Shown piece after piece: positions 23,554-35,400 of a stretch of 64,000 nt of DNA; the stretch's first letter is position 1, and the number at the start of each line of letters is the position of its first letter. The notes beneath the pieces were generated by a model that was given only the letters and a program-made list of their open reading frames with translations, ran no database searches and was not told the origin of the DNA. Source of the stretch: Liolophura sinensis (taxonomy: Eukaryota > Mollusca > Polyplacophora > Chitonida > Chitonidae); the NCBI RefSeq assembly GCF_032854445.1, contig NC_088303.1, forward strand, positions 23,319,501-23,383,500. Reading direction: 5' to 3'. The position numbers and the translations under genes were made by a program.

Positions 23554-24039
23554 GTTGACGTTTTTCATTTTTGATGATGGGCATTGAGTTTTTTTCATTT
23601 TCGTTTCTTTCCATACTATTTCGTTTTAAATAACGACGAGTATGTTGAATTTGGGGATAGTCTTTGAAGTCCAAATGTTGAATCATGTGCATGTATGAGT
23701 AGTTGCTTTCCGTATTCAGCGTTGGTCATCTCAGACTTGGTGACAAAAAGGGTCCGTTTCCAAAAAAATCATGCGCACAATAAATGTACATATATAAATC
23801 ATGTACATGTACACAGGCCTGCACGTACAACGTATTCAGTATATACATGTATGTAGTTATGAGCTAATGTATTAATATCCATTAAGAAATGTAAACAGTT
23901 CCAGGTAATCGTTCAGAACAAACACTCTGACCCCCCTCCATGTAGTATACCATCACACTCTAGATTTGGTGCCTTTTCTATGTAAATTGGAATAAAACAA
24001 TAATTATTGGACATCGTAGATGGCGCTGTAGGGCTCTTC

Positions 24040-24262
24040 TCATATTTTGTACTATGAATGGTTCAATTTTCGATACTTGAGACTCACGGGTGAACTGCTT
24101 TCGCAGTGGCACAGCGAGTGCTACATAACCGTATGCCTCCAAGTTATCAGCTTATTTGTTACCTTACACGTTTCTGTGGTCATATTCTCTGGATTTGGTG
24201 ACATTTCTATGTAAATTTGAATAAAACAATAATTATTGGACATCATAGATGGCGCTGTGGGG
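24040..24262 (+). repeat. Inverted copy of the A1CF-like gene's 5' flank
   Basis: The segment from TACTTGAGACTCACGGGTGA through GCCTCCAAGTTATCAGCTTA to ATAGATGGCGCTGTGGGGCT matches the reverse complement of about 38940-39175, directly upstream of the A1CF-like start codon. On the plus strand it is in the sense orientation of that gene. Part of it is itself duplicated in tandem (23968-24083). Confidence 0.85.
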
Positions 24263-24479
24263 CTCTTCTCATATTTTGTACTATGAATGGTTCAATTTTC
24301 GATACTTGAGCACCTGCTATGTATATATGTCTAATACTGACAAGCCTGCCCTCCACCGACTGACCCACCTGCCTACCAGCCTACCTCCCGACCAGACTGC
24401 ATTGAAATACATAAGTAACAATCGGAATGGCTCCTATGTATTATGTATTAAAAAAAAAAATTTTATACCTTTTTTTTCA

Positions 24480-24715
24480 CTGAGGATACGGTACATCATT
24501 GAATAAGTGGTCATTGTATGCTTAGATGTCTTCTTTCTTTCCTGAACCCGCTTTGCTTCTTGAAAGTTAATTTAAGACAGTAAGAGCTATCGCATGTTAC
24601 ATGTTTGTAACAGTATATGAAAAGTATAAAAAAAAACTTCTTTACTGGATAATATGCAATAAGACATGCTGCATTTCATTGCTAAAAATTACTATTCACA
24701 GCTGAGATCGCTAGA
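24480..24715 (+). repeat. Inverted copy of the A1CF-like gene's 3' intron segment
   Basis: CATCATTGAATAAGTGGTCA ... AACAGTATATGAAAAGTATA ... ACTTCTTTACTGGATAATAT ... ACTATTCACAGCTGAG matches the reverse complement of about 32650-32885, which lies between exons 8 and 9 of the A1CF-like gene. A shorter third copy is at 29860-30010. Confidence 0.85.
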
Positions 24716-25334
24716 TTTCTTATTGAAATAACAGTAGTTTTAGTTCAATATATTTAAGGATAGTTGTGTCTTTTAATAGTTTGTAACTCCAGTAAAGCTA
24801 GATAGAAAGCTTGAGTAGCTTAGAGGATATTTCCTTATGTATTTTGTAGTAGAAATCCACGAATGTGTGCGATATCAAATGTATGTAAACAAGGGGTATA
24901 ACTCCTGATGGAATACGCTTAGCAGGGGCGACTACTTTTGTTGGAATAATGGAAATAAGGGGCATAACTCTAAATGTCAAACGACAATACGTGTCTGGAA
25001 AGAGTAATATATAGTAATTTTCTTTATTTTTTGTTCCAAAACTGTATAGGGGTTTTGCAGAGTTAACAATTGTATCAGTATATATATATATATATATATA
25101 GATTTATTTCATTTAGTTCATAATTGTGTAAAGCAAACTCATGTCACAATTCATTTAAACACATTGTATTACTTTATTTCACTTAATTTACAATATCCCA
25201 AGAAAATTAATTATGATTTGTTGTTATTTAAATCGGGCACTCATTTACCATCCTTGAGACGATCGCAAATAGTATGTATAGAGTATGTCTAGGGTTTACT
25301 TGGGTTATAACGTCTACACCCTTCTATGTTACAG

Positions 25335-28300
25335 AGACCTGTTTCATCTACCACCACCACCAACACCACCGACGACAACAAACCCAGCACGAGTAAAGCT
25401 CAAGTGAGTTTAGCGGGGGCTGCCTCGCTGAAAGAAGAAGAAGAAAAGAAAAAACAAAGTCCAACGAGCCAGTTCGAACCCGACCCGGTACAGCCTCACG
25501 AGGCTGTCTTGTCGAGCGGTGACAGTGACGTACGGGAGTTGTACCAGCGGCATTGGCGATCGATCAGAACGCATTTCCATCGCCACAAACCAATTCAAGA
25601 CTGCTATAATTACCGACTGAGTGATCTCGGTACTATCCCAGCCTATGTAGACGAGATTTACGAAGACCAGCCGACCACTTTCACTATCAATTACAGTTTT
25701 GGATATATCCTCCGCCACAAAGAGACGGGTCAGGTGCGGTATTATTACCCGAGCACCAACAACACCCGAGTACTCGACGCACCGTACCGCGTGGCGAGTC
25801 GGGCTGACCTGCGAGGATTCCACACCCAGCATCTCCTCACCCAAGACCCGCTTACCTGGGCTCAAAAACAACGCCCCAATACGAAATGGACCGTCGACCT
25901 CATCACCAACGTGATGTTTTTCGTCCACAAACTGCCACATCAACCTAAGGTGGGGTAACGTTACCCTCTTACCTGACGGGAAACAAGGGGTTACACACGT
26001 TGGTGGGTGGAGCTAATGGTCCTTACAGGGACTATTTGTGTTTGTTTCGGTGTCTGGCCGTCCATCTAGGCCAGGCCGACCCCAAAAACTGCGAGGCCCA
26101 GGCTGGGGTGTATTACCGCAGGTATCTGGAGGAAATGGAGATGGAGCCGAGGTATTTCCGCGGAGTACCCCTCAGTGCGCTGGACACGGTTGGAAAGCCT
26201 GTTTCAAGTGAATATTCAAGTCTACCACCTCATCCCCATTGACAGGTCGTACTCAGCACAACTCATTCACCGCAGTGCCGAGCGCTATTCTCCCCCTACC
26301 CTGCGGTTAAACCTGTACCAGCGACATTTCAGCTATATCAAAGACATGGGGCGTTATGCTCGATCTTTCACCTGCCAGGTGTGCCATAAGAGTTTTCGGA
26401 CACTGCGGGAGTTACGACGGCACGGTCAAACGTGCACCGACGCCATTCGACGAAAGTACCCGGGGGGTGTCTTCCGCAATCGGCCCACCATTTTCGAAAC
26501 GTTGGCGGACATGGGGATCGAACTCCAGGACGGTGACGACGGCATCTTCCCATACCGAGCGTGTTACGACTTTGAGGCGTACTTGGCTCCGGTGAACCCG
26601 GTGGACGATGCGGCGACTGCCTCGACGGAATGGACGGCTCAACACATGCCCATGAGTGTCAGCGTCAACTCTAATGTACCGGATCGCGACCAGCCCGTGT
26701 GTTTCATCTCCACCGGCGATCCCCAGGCACTCGTCGAGGCCATGATGGCTTACCTCAACGACATCAGCGAGATCAGTAGCACCTATCTCCACGAGCGTTA
26801 TGCTTACATCCTGGACGCCTTAGACAAGCGGATCGATCCCGACGAGAAGAAACCGTCTTACATACGCCGAGTGCGGGACAGATTCGTGACCTATATAGAC
26901 CAGCTCCCCGTCCTCGGCTTTAACTCGGGTAACTATGACCTGAACTTAATCAAACAACAGCTTTACCCCCACCTGGTCCAGAGCGGTGATTTGGAGTATG
27001 TATTTAAGCGGAACAATAATCACATGGCCCTCACCACACCGCAGCTGAAATTTCTGGACATTCGGAATTACCTGGCCCCGAATTACAGTTACGACAAGTG
27101 GGTGAAAGCTTACGACTGTCACGTGACCAAAGGGAAATTTTGTTACAGCTACATAGACTCCCTGGCCCGGCTGGAGGAAACGGTCCTGCCACCGCAGCAT
27201 GCTTTCGACAATGATCTCACCCACCAGCCGTGTACGGACGCAGAGTACAAGACCTTACAGACGGTGTGGCGAGAGCACGGCATGCGGACCGTCAAAGACT
27301 TGCTGCGGTGGTATAATAACCTAGACGTCATTCCCTTCATGTAGGCTGCTGAGAAGATGTCGGTGTTCTACCGAACCATGCATGTGGATGTCTTCAAAGA
27401 CTGCATCAGCATACCAGGGCTTACCCTCCACTACTTATTCCACGATTTACGCTCTGTGTTCACCCTCGTCGGTGAGAAAGACAAAGACATGCACGATTGC
27501 CTCAAGAAAAACATCGTGGGTGGGCCGAGCATCATTTTCCACCGCTACCACGAACGAGGCGTGACCCGTATACGGGGAGGAAAGCTGTGTCAGCGCATCG
27601 TGGGATTCGATGCCAACGCGCTATACCTGTACTGCCTGGCCTCACCTATGCCGGCGATCACTGCGTCCGTTGGCGCCGTCGGGATGGGGGAGAGAAGTTC
27701 GTTCCCTCCGGCACCGCCACCCGTCTGGCTGAAAAATGGCTGGACTGGGAGTCACAGCAGCTGGGGGTATCGATCCATCACCGACTCAATCACACCGAGA
27801 AGCGGATCGGTGACCGACAACTCCCCGTAGACGGGTTCGCCTATATCGACGGACAGCCTACTGTGTTTCAATTCCACGGGTGTTATTTCCGCTATCACGG
27901 CTGTCACCTGAATCACCCTCGCCCAGGAAAGGTGTGTTACAACGAGCGGCGGGGATTAAGCCCCCAGGACTTACGGCGGGAGGTGGATGCGAACGACGCA
28001 TACATTCGCTCCCAGGGCTATCCATTGGTAACGATATGGGAGTGCGAGTTCCACCGCCAACACGCGACAAACCCAGCCTTACGGGACTTCCTACAACGAT
28101 ACGGTTTACCCCCGTCACAGCGACAGCCCAAGACACAAGCTCAGCTCATGGAGGCTGTCATTCAAGGCCAGTTGTTTGGATTTGTGGAATGTGACATCCA
28201 CGTGCCGGACCACCTGAAAGCGGACTTTGCTGAATGTCCACCCATCTTTAAAAACACCGAGGTGAGTCGGGCTGATATAGGCCCCACCATGGCAGAGTGG

Positions 28301-29194
28301 TATCTCGGTCGGGGATTGGTCGTCACGCACGTCTACCAAGCGATGGAATACACACCGGAGCGAGCGTTCGAATCCTTCGCAGACGCCGTCACCCAAGCTC
28401 GACGGGAGGGAGATGTCGACCCGAACAAAGCCCTGATCGGGGAGAGGATGAAGATGTTGAGGAATTCAGGTTATGGAAAAACCGTCACCAATCAAGACCG
28501 ACACGTGGATGTCAAAATCTGCGATCTGGCAAAAACACGAAAATTACTGGAGAGTGTTCGGTGTCGAACCGTCGACCCCATCGACGAGACCACCTTTGAA
28601 GTGACGAGTAGCAAGAAGACCATTCGCTACAGTCTCCCCTTGCAAATAGGGTGTATGGTCTACCAGTATGCCAAACTCCGCATGCTGGGATTTTATTACG
28701 ATTTCATGGCTCGTTTTTTAGACAAGGCGGATTGGCAGTACTGTGAGATGGACACAGACTCTGCTTACATGGCTTGGTCTGACCCAGACTGGGAATCCCT
28801 CGTCAAACCCGAGCTGCGAGCCGTGTACGAGACCGAGCGGGATGCGTGGTTACCCCGTCGCGACCATTACGACCACGATAAGCGCACACCGGGGCTTTTC
28901 AAAGTCGGTGATGCTATCGTCAGTTTGTGTTCCAAGACTTATTATTGTTACGGCGGGGAATCCAACGCCAAAGACAAACTCTCCTACAAAGGTGTGAGCG
29001 CACGAGGTGTGGACAAGGCCGTGTACCTCTCTGTGTTGCGCGATCACCAAAGCGCGAGTGGTGTGAATCGGGGGATGCGGATGCGGGGCAATACGATGTA
29101 CTCGTATACCCAACACAAAGACGCATTCACGTACTTTTACGGGAAGCGAAAAGTGCTCCCCGACGGGGTGAGCACCACCTATTTAGATCTGTAG
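25335..29194 (+). pseudogene. Polinton protein-primed family B DNA polymerase (pPolB), broken
   Basis: Coding sequence continues over 3.8 kb with family B motifs in order: an N-terminal SFGYILRHKETGQVRYYYPS/RPNTKW region, a single C2H2 unit (CQVCHKSF, about 26371), ExoI YDFEAYL (26569), ExoII FNSGNYDLNL (26920), Pol A FDANALYLY (27607), Pol B NSGYGKT (28462), Pol C MDTDSAY (28749) and KLSYKGVS (28977). It would replicate the element by protein priming. Breaks: frame changes near 25955, 26190 and 27650 and an in-frame TAG at 27342. Codon content and motifs are otherwise well kept, so the inactivation is recent, or some shifts are sequence errors. It ends TAG-free up to the stop at 29192-29194. 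Confidence 0.88.
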
Positions 29195-29460
29195 AACGGT
29201 GCTATGGATACTCTACACGCCCTGCTCCCGTGCTCTTGTGACACTTCCGACGGCCCTTTTCAGGGCCAACCAACTCTTCCCGAAAGAGTACTTTCTCAAT
29301 ATAAGCACTAAAAAAACAGAAAGAAAAGAAGCCCCACACCAAACACAGTCTTCCCATCTTTTTTTTTTTTAATTGTACAATTTTTTTTCATGTGTTATAT
29401 CATTCGCAGTGGTACATACGTTAAAAAGTTAAAAACACCTAGCGGGGGGCGGCGTAATAG

Positions 29461-29613
29461 CCTGACACACTGACCCGACTTGCCGTGCCTGCTACATCGT
29501 CATACATTGTTGCCGAGCGGCGCCTTGCCGGTATACCGCAGACGGCCTGGTAACAATGTATGACGCAACAATGTATGACGATGTAACAGGCGGTGAGTGG
29601 GTCAGTGTGTCAG
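29461..29613. repeat. Long imperfect hairpin downstream of pPolB
   Basis: Left arm from CCTGACACACTGACCCGAC to TACATCGTCATACATTGTTGC (29461-29513). Right arm from GCAACAATGTATGACGATGTA to GTGGGTCAGTGTGTCAG (29565-29613). An extra copy of GTAACAATGTATGACG (29550) sits in the loop. It could act in 3'-end formation or replication; the sequence shows only the structure. Confidence 0.85.
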
Positions 29614-29734
29614 TGTGCTATAGCTGGCCTGCATGCTGTTGTGGTAGTCCTCATAATAAAAAAAGAAAAAAGTCAAACCACCACGGTATGCGAGTCTCAT
29701 AGTCTCTTTTTTAAATTTTATTCCATACTGTATG

Positions 29735-29860
29735 GCGTATGACGTCACCCCTTCCAAACATTCGCTGGGGCAGTTTGGGCAGTTTGGTGGGTTTTTTCCA
29801 CGCCGCGGGGCATATGTGATAAGGAGTGATGTGTGTAGTAGACTAGCGTATAGTATAACA
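29735..29860 (+). repeat. Internal left-end-type segment 1
   Basis: TATGACGTCACCCCTTCCAA, TTTGGTGGGTTTTTTCCACG and CCGCGGGGCATATGTG match the inner part of the left TIR (about 22364-22430) in the same orientation. It lacks the terminal AGTAGTTGGG portion. Confidence 0.85.
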
Positions 29861-30360
29861 GTATATGAAAAAAAAGTATAAAAAAACTTCTTTACTGGAT
29901 CACATGCAATAAGACATGCTGCATTTCATTGCTGAAAATTACTATTCACAGCTGAGCTGTTTACCGTTATGTAAGCACTTGCGACAAATGTGTTTTCCAT
30001 CACCTGTAGATGGTGTGTCCATAGGGTTTCCACTCCATGTAGGTGACATGTATAAGGGTGTACTCCCCAGCTCGCTGGCGCAGTGGCTGACGGCAGTGGC
30101 TGGTTGACTGACTGGCAACAATGTATACAAGACGCAGCCGATCAAAACAAAAACCACGTGTCAAAACAAAACACAGCTGACAATGATATGTTTCCTGAAC
30201 AATGGTGAACGGGAATACCTATCTGGATGGTTCCTATGTTTTATGTATGAAAAAAAGGGACTGGGTCAGTGTGCCAGTGTGTCATGCTAGGGCTGCTATC
30301 TATCGGAATGGTTCCTATGTATTATGTATTAAAAAAAAAATTTTTTTTTAGCGGATTGAC

Positions 30361-30625
30361 GCTTGGTGTGACGTCACCCCTTCCAAACATTCGCTAGGGG
30401 AGTTTGGTGGGTTTTTTCCAGGCCGCGGGGCGTATGTGTATAGACTAGTGTATAGTACACTAGCGTATAACAGTATAGGGAAAAAGAGAGAGAAAAAAAG
30501 AGGCAAAACGTCGGCTTGTAAAGTCGAGTGGGACAGCTCGAAAAGAGCTCCCTGGCGCCAAAACGGGCCAATGGGCGAGCCGGATTTGCCCCAAAACGGC
30601 CCAACGGGGAGCCCGTAAAAAGGAC
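30361..30625 (+). repeat. Internal left-end-type segment 2
   Basis: It matches about 22362-22590 in the same orientation and beyond the TIR: GAGGCAAAACGTCGGCTTGT, AAGTCGAGTGGGACAGCTCG, CTGGCGCCAAAACGGGCCAA and GGATTTGCCCCAAAAC are shared. It is therefore a copy of the element's left arm, not only of its TIR. Confidence 0.9.
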
Positions 30626-30654
30626 CTCCCCGTGGGGAGACGGGGAAAAATGAA

Positions 30655-30755
30655 CCCAACCCAAAGGGCTGGTAGGTGTGACGTCACCCCTTCGATGGGG
30701 AGTTTGGTGGGTTTTTTCCACGCCGCGGGGCGTATGTGTGTATACTAGCGTTATG
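30655..30755 (+). repeat. Internal left-end-type segment 3
   Basis: AAAGGGCTGGTAGGTGTGAC, GTCACCCCTTCGATGGGGAG and TTTCCACGCCGCGGGGCGTA follow the left TIR order from its GGGCTGG hairpin on, in the same orientation. Confidence 0.88.
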
Positions 30756-30769
30756 TATTGACGCACCGG

Positions 30770-31240
30770 CTGGCTGGCTGGCTGGCTGGCTGGCAACAAT
30801 GTATACAAGGCGCAGCCGATCAAAAACCACGTGTCCAAACAAAAACCACGTGTCAAAACAAAGCACAGCTGACAACATTGTTGGCGTGACTGCGGGCCGG
30901 CTGGTGAATAGGATCGCTCAGCGTGTCTTTGCAACACTGTTCGCCCAGGAAGGCTCACTGCTGCAGGCAGAGGGTCGGTGTTATGAACCGTAGACCCTGT
31001 CGGTGGGATTTTTTTTGGGTGATCTGCCTGTCTGTCTACCTGCTGGTTGTGGTAGGGATGGATGGATCGACACCACACCCAAACATGCACGTACACTGGA
31101 GACTCTACTCTACTCTACTATACTATACTATACTATACTATACTATACTATACTCTACTCTATACTATATATAGGCGGTGTAGTGGAATAGAGTACAGTA
31201 GAGTATAGGGGAAAAAAAAAAGAAAAAACTTGGATCAGAA
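30770..31240. repeat. Low-complexity and repeated DNA between the two halves of the element
   Basis: (GGCT)n at 30772-30795, then a second copy of the TATACAAGGCGCAGCCGATC/ACGTGTCAAAACAAAG block, then a (TACTA)n/(CTCTA)n microsatellite at about 31100-31170. No gene is seen. Confidence 0.85.
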
Positions 31241-31983
31241 AATCTCGAAGCTTATAAGAAACTTGGAGGAGATCAATGTGATGGTATTTCGCACATATTT
31301 TCAGCATCTATATTTTCACCAACATCCACATATTTAAGCAAGATATGTAACAGCCATTTCTTAAACGGTTAAATTCAATTATTCTTTATCAACTAATCTT
31401 AACACACATATATACAAGACAACCAAATGACCATGAAGGAGAAAACAACTACCAGGTTATATTAAAAAATTCTTTTTTTTTCAATGTTTTATTCTTTTCT
31501 ATCAAAAATCTGAAATACGAAAGGATATACCGAAACATACTAATATCTTCAACAGAAACTTGCAGTACTTGCTATGGGGAACCTAACAGAGCCCATACGT
31601 GTAAATGATAAATACATGATATTGAAAATAAATGATAAATGGGTGCACTGAACAGCTAATTTGACTTTGAAAAGACCGGTCAAAGCAGGTGTCAAAATGT
31701 CTGGCTCTATTAGTACAGATGCGCTTTCCAAAACATGAGGCAAAAATGGAATTAAATGCTCACAGCAAAGCCATCTAAAATACAACAATGGTTTTCCAAC
31801 ACAAACGTCAAATGTTCTGTATTTTCACGAACATCCACATATTTTAGCAAGATATGTAACAGCCATTTCTTAAACGGTTAAATTCAGTTATTCTTTATCC
31901 ACTAATCTTAACACACATATACAAAACAACCAAATGACCATCGAAGAGAAAACGACAACTACCAGTAGGTCATCCATGGCTTT

Positions 31984-32078
31984 TCACATGATCTGTTGGA
32001 AGCGTTCCACAGGTGGGTCGGGGTGGTTGGCATAGCTCGGCTGGGTGTAAGGATATGGTGGGCTAATGTACTCTAGGG
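31984..32078 (-). CDS. A1CF-like gene, duplicate last exon
   Basis: This 95-nt copy of exon 9 (32381-32475) has the same acceptor (GCTGCAG), the same phase and the same stop, and codes for the same C-terminus ([15 protein letters not shown]...ERFQQIM). It could be used as an alternative terminal exon with identical product. A minus-strand AATAAA lies at 31488-31493. Confidence 0.6.
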
Positions 32079-32380
32079 CTGCAGCACAAAACAATATCTG
32101 GCTCTATTAGTAGAGATGTGCTTTCCAAAACATGAGGCAAAAATGGAATTAAATGCTCACAGCAAAGCCATCTAAAATACAACAATGGTTTTCCAACACA
32201 AACGTCAAATGTTCTGTATTTTCACGAACATCCACATATTTTAGCAAGATATGTAACAGCCATTCCTTAAACAGTTAAATTCAGTTATTCTTTATCCACT
32301 AATCTTAACACACATATACAAAACAACCAAATGACCATCGAAGAGAAAACGACAACTACCAGTAGGTCATCCATGGCTTT

Positions 32381-32475
32381 TCACATGATCTGTTGGAAGC
32401 GTTCCACAGGTGGGTCGGGGTGGTTGGCATAGCTCGGCTGGGTGTAAGGATATGGTGGGCTAATGTACTCTAGGG
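32381..32475 (-). CDS. A1CF: A1CF-like exon 9: C-terminus and stop
   Basis: 95 nt after GTGCTGCAG, phase 1, encode [20 protein letters not shown] and end QQIM with TGA at 32383-32381. A second copy follows at 31984-32078. Confidence 0.8.
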
Positions 32476-35400
32476 CTGCAGCACAAAACAATAAACTCTG
32501 ACAATTCTAGTTATGCAAATAGTTACTTTCCTGGCTAATATGTATTCAAAATATACTTGGGTAACCGCATGCATGTATGTATGTGAGTATTTAACCATTC
32601 ATTCTTCAAACGAGTTGCTAAGACACAGAATACCTGATGCATGTCACGAGTGCTTACATAACGGCAAACAGCTCAGCTATGAATAGTAATTTTCAGCAAT
32701 TAAGTTTTTTGCAGCATGTCTTATTACATATTATCCAGTAAAGAAGTTTTTTTATACTTTTCATATACTGTTACAAACATGTAAAATGAGATAGCTCTTC
32801 CTTTCTTAAATCAAGAAGCAAAGCTGGTTCAGGAAAGAAAGAAGAAATCAAAGCATACAATGGCCACTTATTCAATGATGTATCATAAGTGAAAAAGGGT
32901 AGAGCTTGGGCGGTGAAGCATTTGTTTGTCTTTCCTTTTTTCTCTGGACACTAACTTTACCTTCAAGAGGCACACCTAACTGCATCAAAGTGTACTCTGC
33001 TGCAAAAACCTTTGCCCCCTCAACAGTAGAACACAGTTTATTTGGGGTAAATGGGTTACAATTTGGAAACTGAGTACCGAGAGCTGGTATGGTGATCTGA
33101 AAGACAAATGTACTTTACCATAGATTAACAATGTAAATGCCCAACATCAACTTCTACATGACACTTATATATGTATAAATCACAACCACGACATCCTTTT
33201 TTCGATTTACTTCAGATCAATTATTTTTATAAGATAATTTACTTCTTATTCTTTCTGGTACACATGGACATGATTAATTGTATAAATAAATAATAAAAAA
33301 AGTTACATTCCAGCAAAAGAACTTGATTCTTATCTCTTCAAACAAGTTTCTTATCAACATTTTGTTGAAACCTATGGTAGTACCTTGTACAAAAAGAGCT
33401 CTAAGAGCTGTTGGGCACCACTTCCATCCCTTCCCATGGGAGCATGAAGCTGGTATACAGGACTTCCCCATCCATTCTTCTGGCAAAGGTCATCCAGCAC
33501 CTATAGTGAACATCGTTACATGCATGACACTCTTGATTTACTGAAGCCTCACTAGGGCAATCGGACTATAAATTAAAGGTAATTAGTAAAACAAAAAATT
33601 CTTCCACAAAACAAAATCATAGTCAAACGTTAAACACAGAGCCTTGCATTATGACAACTTTCAATGATAACAAAACAGCCAATTTTTTTTAGCTATTAAC
33701 ACACCTGATTAACGAAATTTAATTCAAAACTCATTACATGTATAGGAAATATTAGATAAGAATTAGTTTCTAAGTATGTTACCTGTTACTTCAAAGTTTA
33801 AACAAACACCCATCTTCAATGAAACTGAACTAACTCACCTTCTGGTTAATTGCACAATCGGTTCATGTCTTTTAGTACGGCGTAGGCAGATTATAGATTT
33901 TAAGACTGCGTAATCCTTTAAGCATGCTCCAGAATAAGTTGCAATGCGCAACTTTTTAATGGGATATGGGACAGGAAACCTTCTGCATTGACAACGATAC
34001 ACACCTCTGCTGGATGTTTCCTAAAGCCCCACCCCCTCATCATCCCTCGGCCTCGCACAGGGCTTCTGATGCCCATGGGACCTGGCTCTGCCAACGCCCT
34101 GCTAACAGTACAAAAAGCACAAATATTCAAGCTATTTCATGGTAAAAATTATGTGACTGAGCCTTCTTAAAGTTTCTTCTTCCTGCTTTTCCTCCTGAGA
34201 TGTTCACATAAAATCAAATATATTGAGCTATTCAGGTTTGGTTGATGAAACTTAATGCTTCTTTGTATACTTACATGTAAGAAGCTCATAAAACGTTTTT
34301 TTTTAGGACATTGCATGGATAACACATAAATGTTACTTCTTTCACGTTAAATGACTCTATCAACCACAATGGCAAAACCACTAAATATGGTAGTGTACCT
34401 TTCCTACATGTATGCTGTTGAATGGAAAGCTACAGAGTGACAATTAAAGAATATAGGTCACAGGTGGTATGAAGTTCACATTAATTCTTGGCAAAAAGCA
34501 AGCCCCTCCCATTCAATAAAATCGCCTGTTTTCAATAAAGCTATGCCTTGCACAGCCTTGCAAATATTTCTTCTCCATGTGAAGCACCTTCCAACTGAAA
34601 TCCGTCATTACCTCATTTTGGATTTCTGTTGCCAAAGTAGACTTACCCATGTCATTTTTCTAGTTCTCACTCTGTACTCTGTATCCATTAGCATATCAGC
34701 AGGAGAGCTACAATACTGTACTTTGTAAAACCCACTTACATATGCTTATTTACAGTTACAGTTATTACAGACAAATCATAAGGTAAAATTTAATCTTAGG
34801 TTATCTAAGATTTCATCTTAGATGATCACAACTGAAATGATTTAAAAAAAAAAACAAATATCCTGTTCCTGGTCTGAAGCACACAAATGACAGAGCATCT
34901 GACACTTCTGAGAACCCTGATATTAAACAGACAAACTGGACACACACGGTGGAATATGACAACCTATGCTCTTAATTCTGCAAATATCGTTCTAAGCTAA
35001 CCGATTTTTTATAAAAATTCCAAGAATACAACTCTATTCTGACTGCAAGATCATCTGCTGTGCTGGATTCTCATCTGTATTCTTATATTGGGTGAACAGA
35101 GTTGTGGATTTCAGGCCAAAATAGTTCTTACCTTGCGGGTGGTGGAGACATCGGGTTGTAATACGATGGAGGCGAGTAACTAGGATCATTGCCATAGCCC
35201 TGAAAAATTTGTCACAGTATCAAGTACACTTGTCATACAACCAAAGCATGCATAACCCCCTGCCTTAACATACGAGGAACTCTTACCCTGACATAACAGA
35301 GCCCACTACCCTGACATATGAGGTACTCTTACCCTGACATATGAGAACCTCCTACCCAGATATATGAGAACCCCCTACCTTAACATATGAGGAACTCTTA

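Larger units (their letters stand above)
23183..25334 (+). other. Intron between finger exon and polymerase exon
   Basis: GTAAGT at 23183 and TATGTTACAG ending at 25334 bound it. It holds a tRNA-Ile-like gene, a pair of ~115-bp direct repeats (about 23968-24083 and 24196-24310), an inverted copy of the A1CF-like gene's upstream region (24040-24262), an inverted copy of part of that gene's 3' intron (24480-24715), and a (TA)n tract at about 25080-25100. Confidence 0.6.
29195..30360. other. Spacer after pPolB with repeats, no gene
   Basis: It contains a long hairpin (29461-29613), a left-end-type segment (29735-29860), a copy of the A1CF-like 3' intron segment (29860-30010), and the GGCAACAATGTATACAAGAC / CACGTGTCAAAACAAA block (30113-30185) that recurs at 30790-30880. 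The open frames here fall within these repeats and have no domains. Confidence 0.6.
31700..32487 (-). repeat. Tandem duplication, ~395-bp unit, covering the last A1CF-like exon
   Basis: The block beginning CTGGCTCTATTAGTA (31701 and 32098) and running through AAAACATGAGGCAAAAATGG, CATCCACATATTTTAGCAAG and the exon occurs twice with very few differences. A partial, more diverged third copy lies at 31310-31450. The duplication is recent. Confidence 0.9.

Noticed and set aside
25410-25943. 177-residue minus-strand open frame
   Set aside because: It lies antisense to well-conserved polymerase N-terminal coding sequence and has no motifs. A shadow frame.
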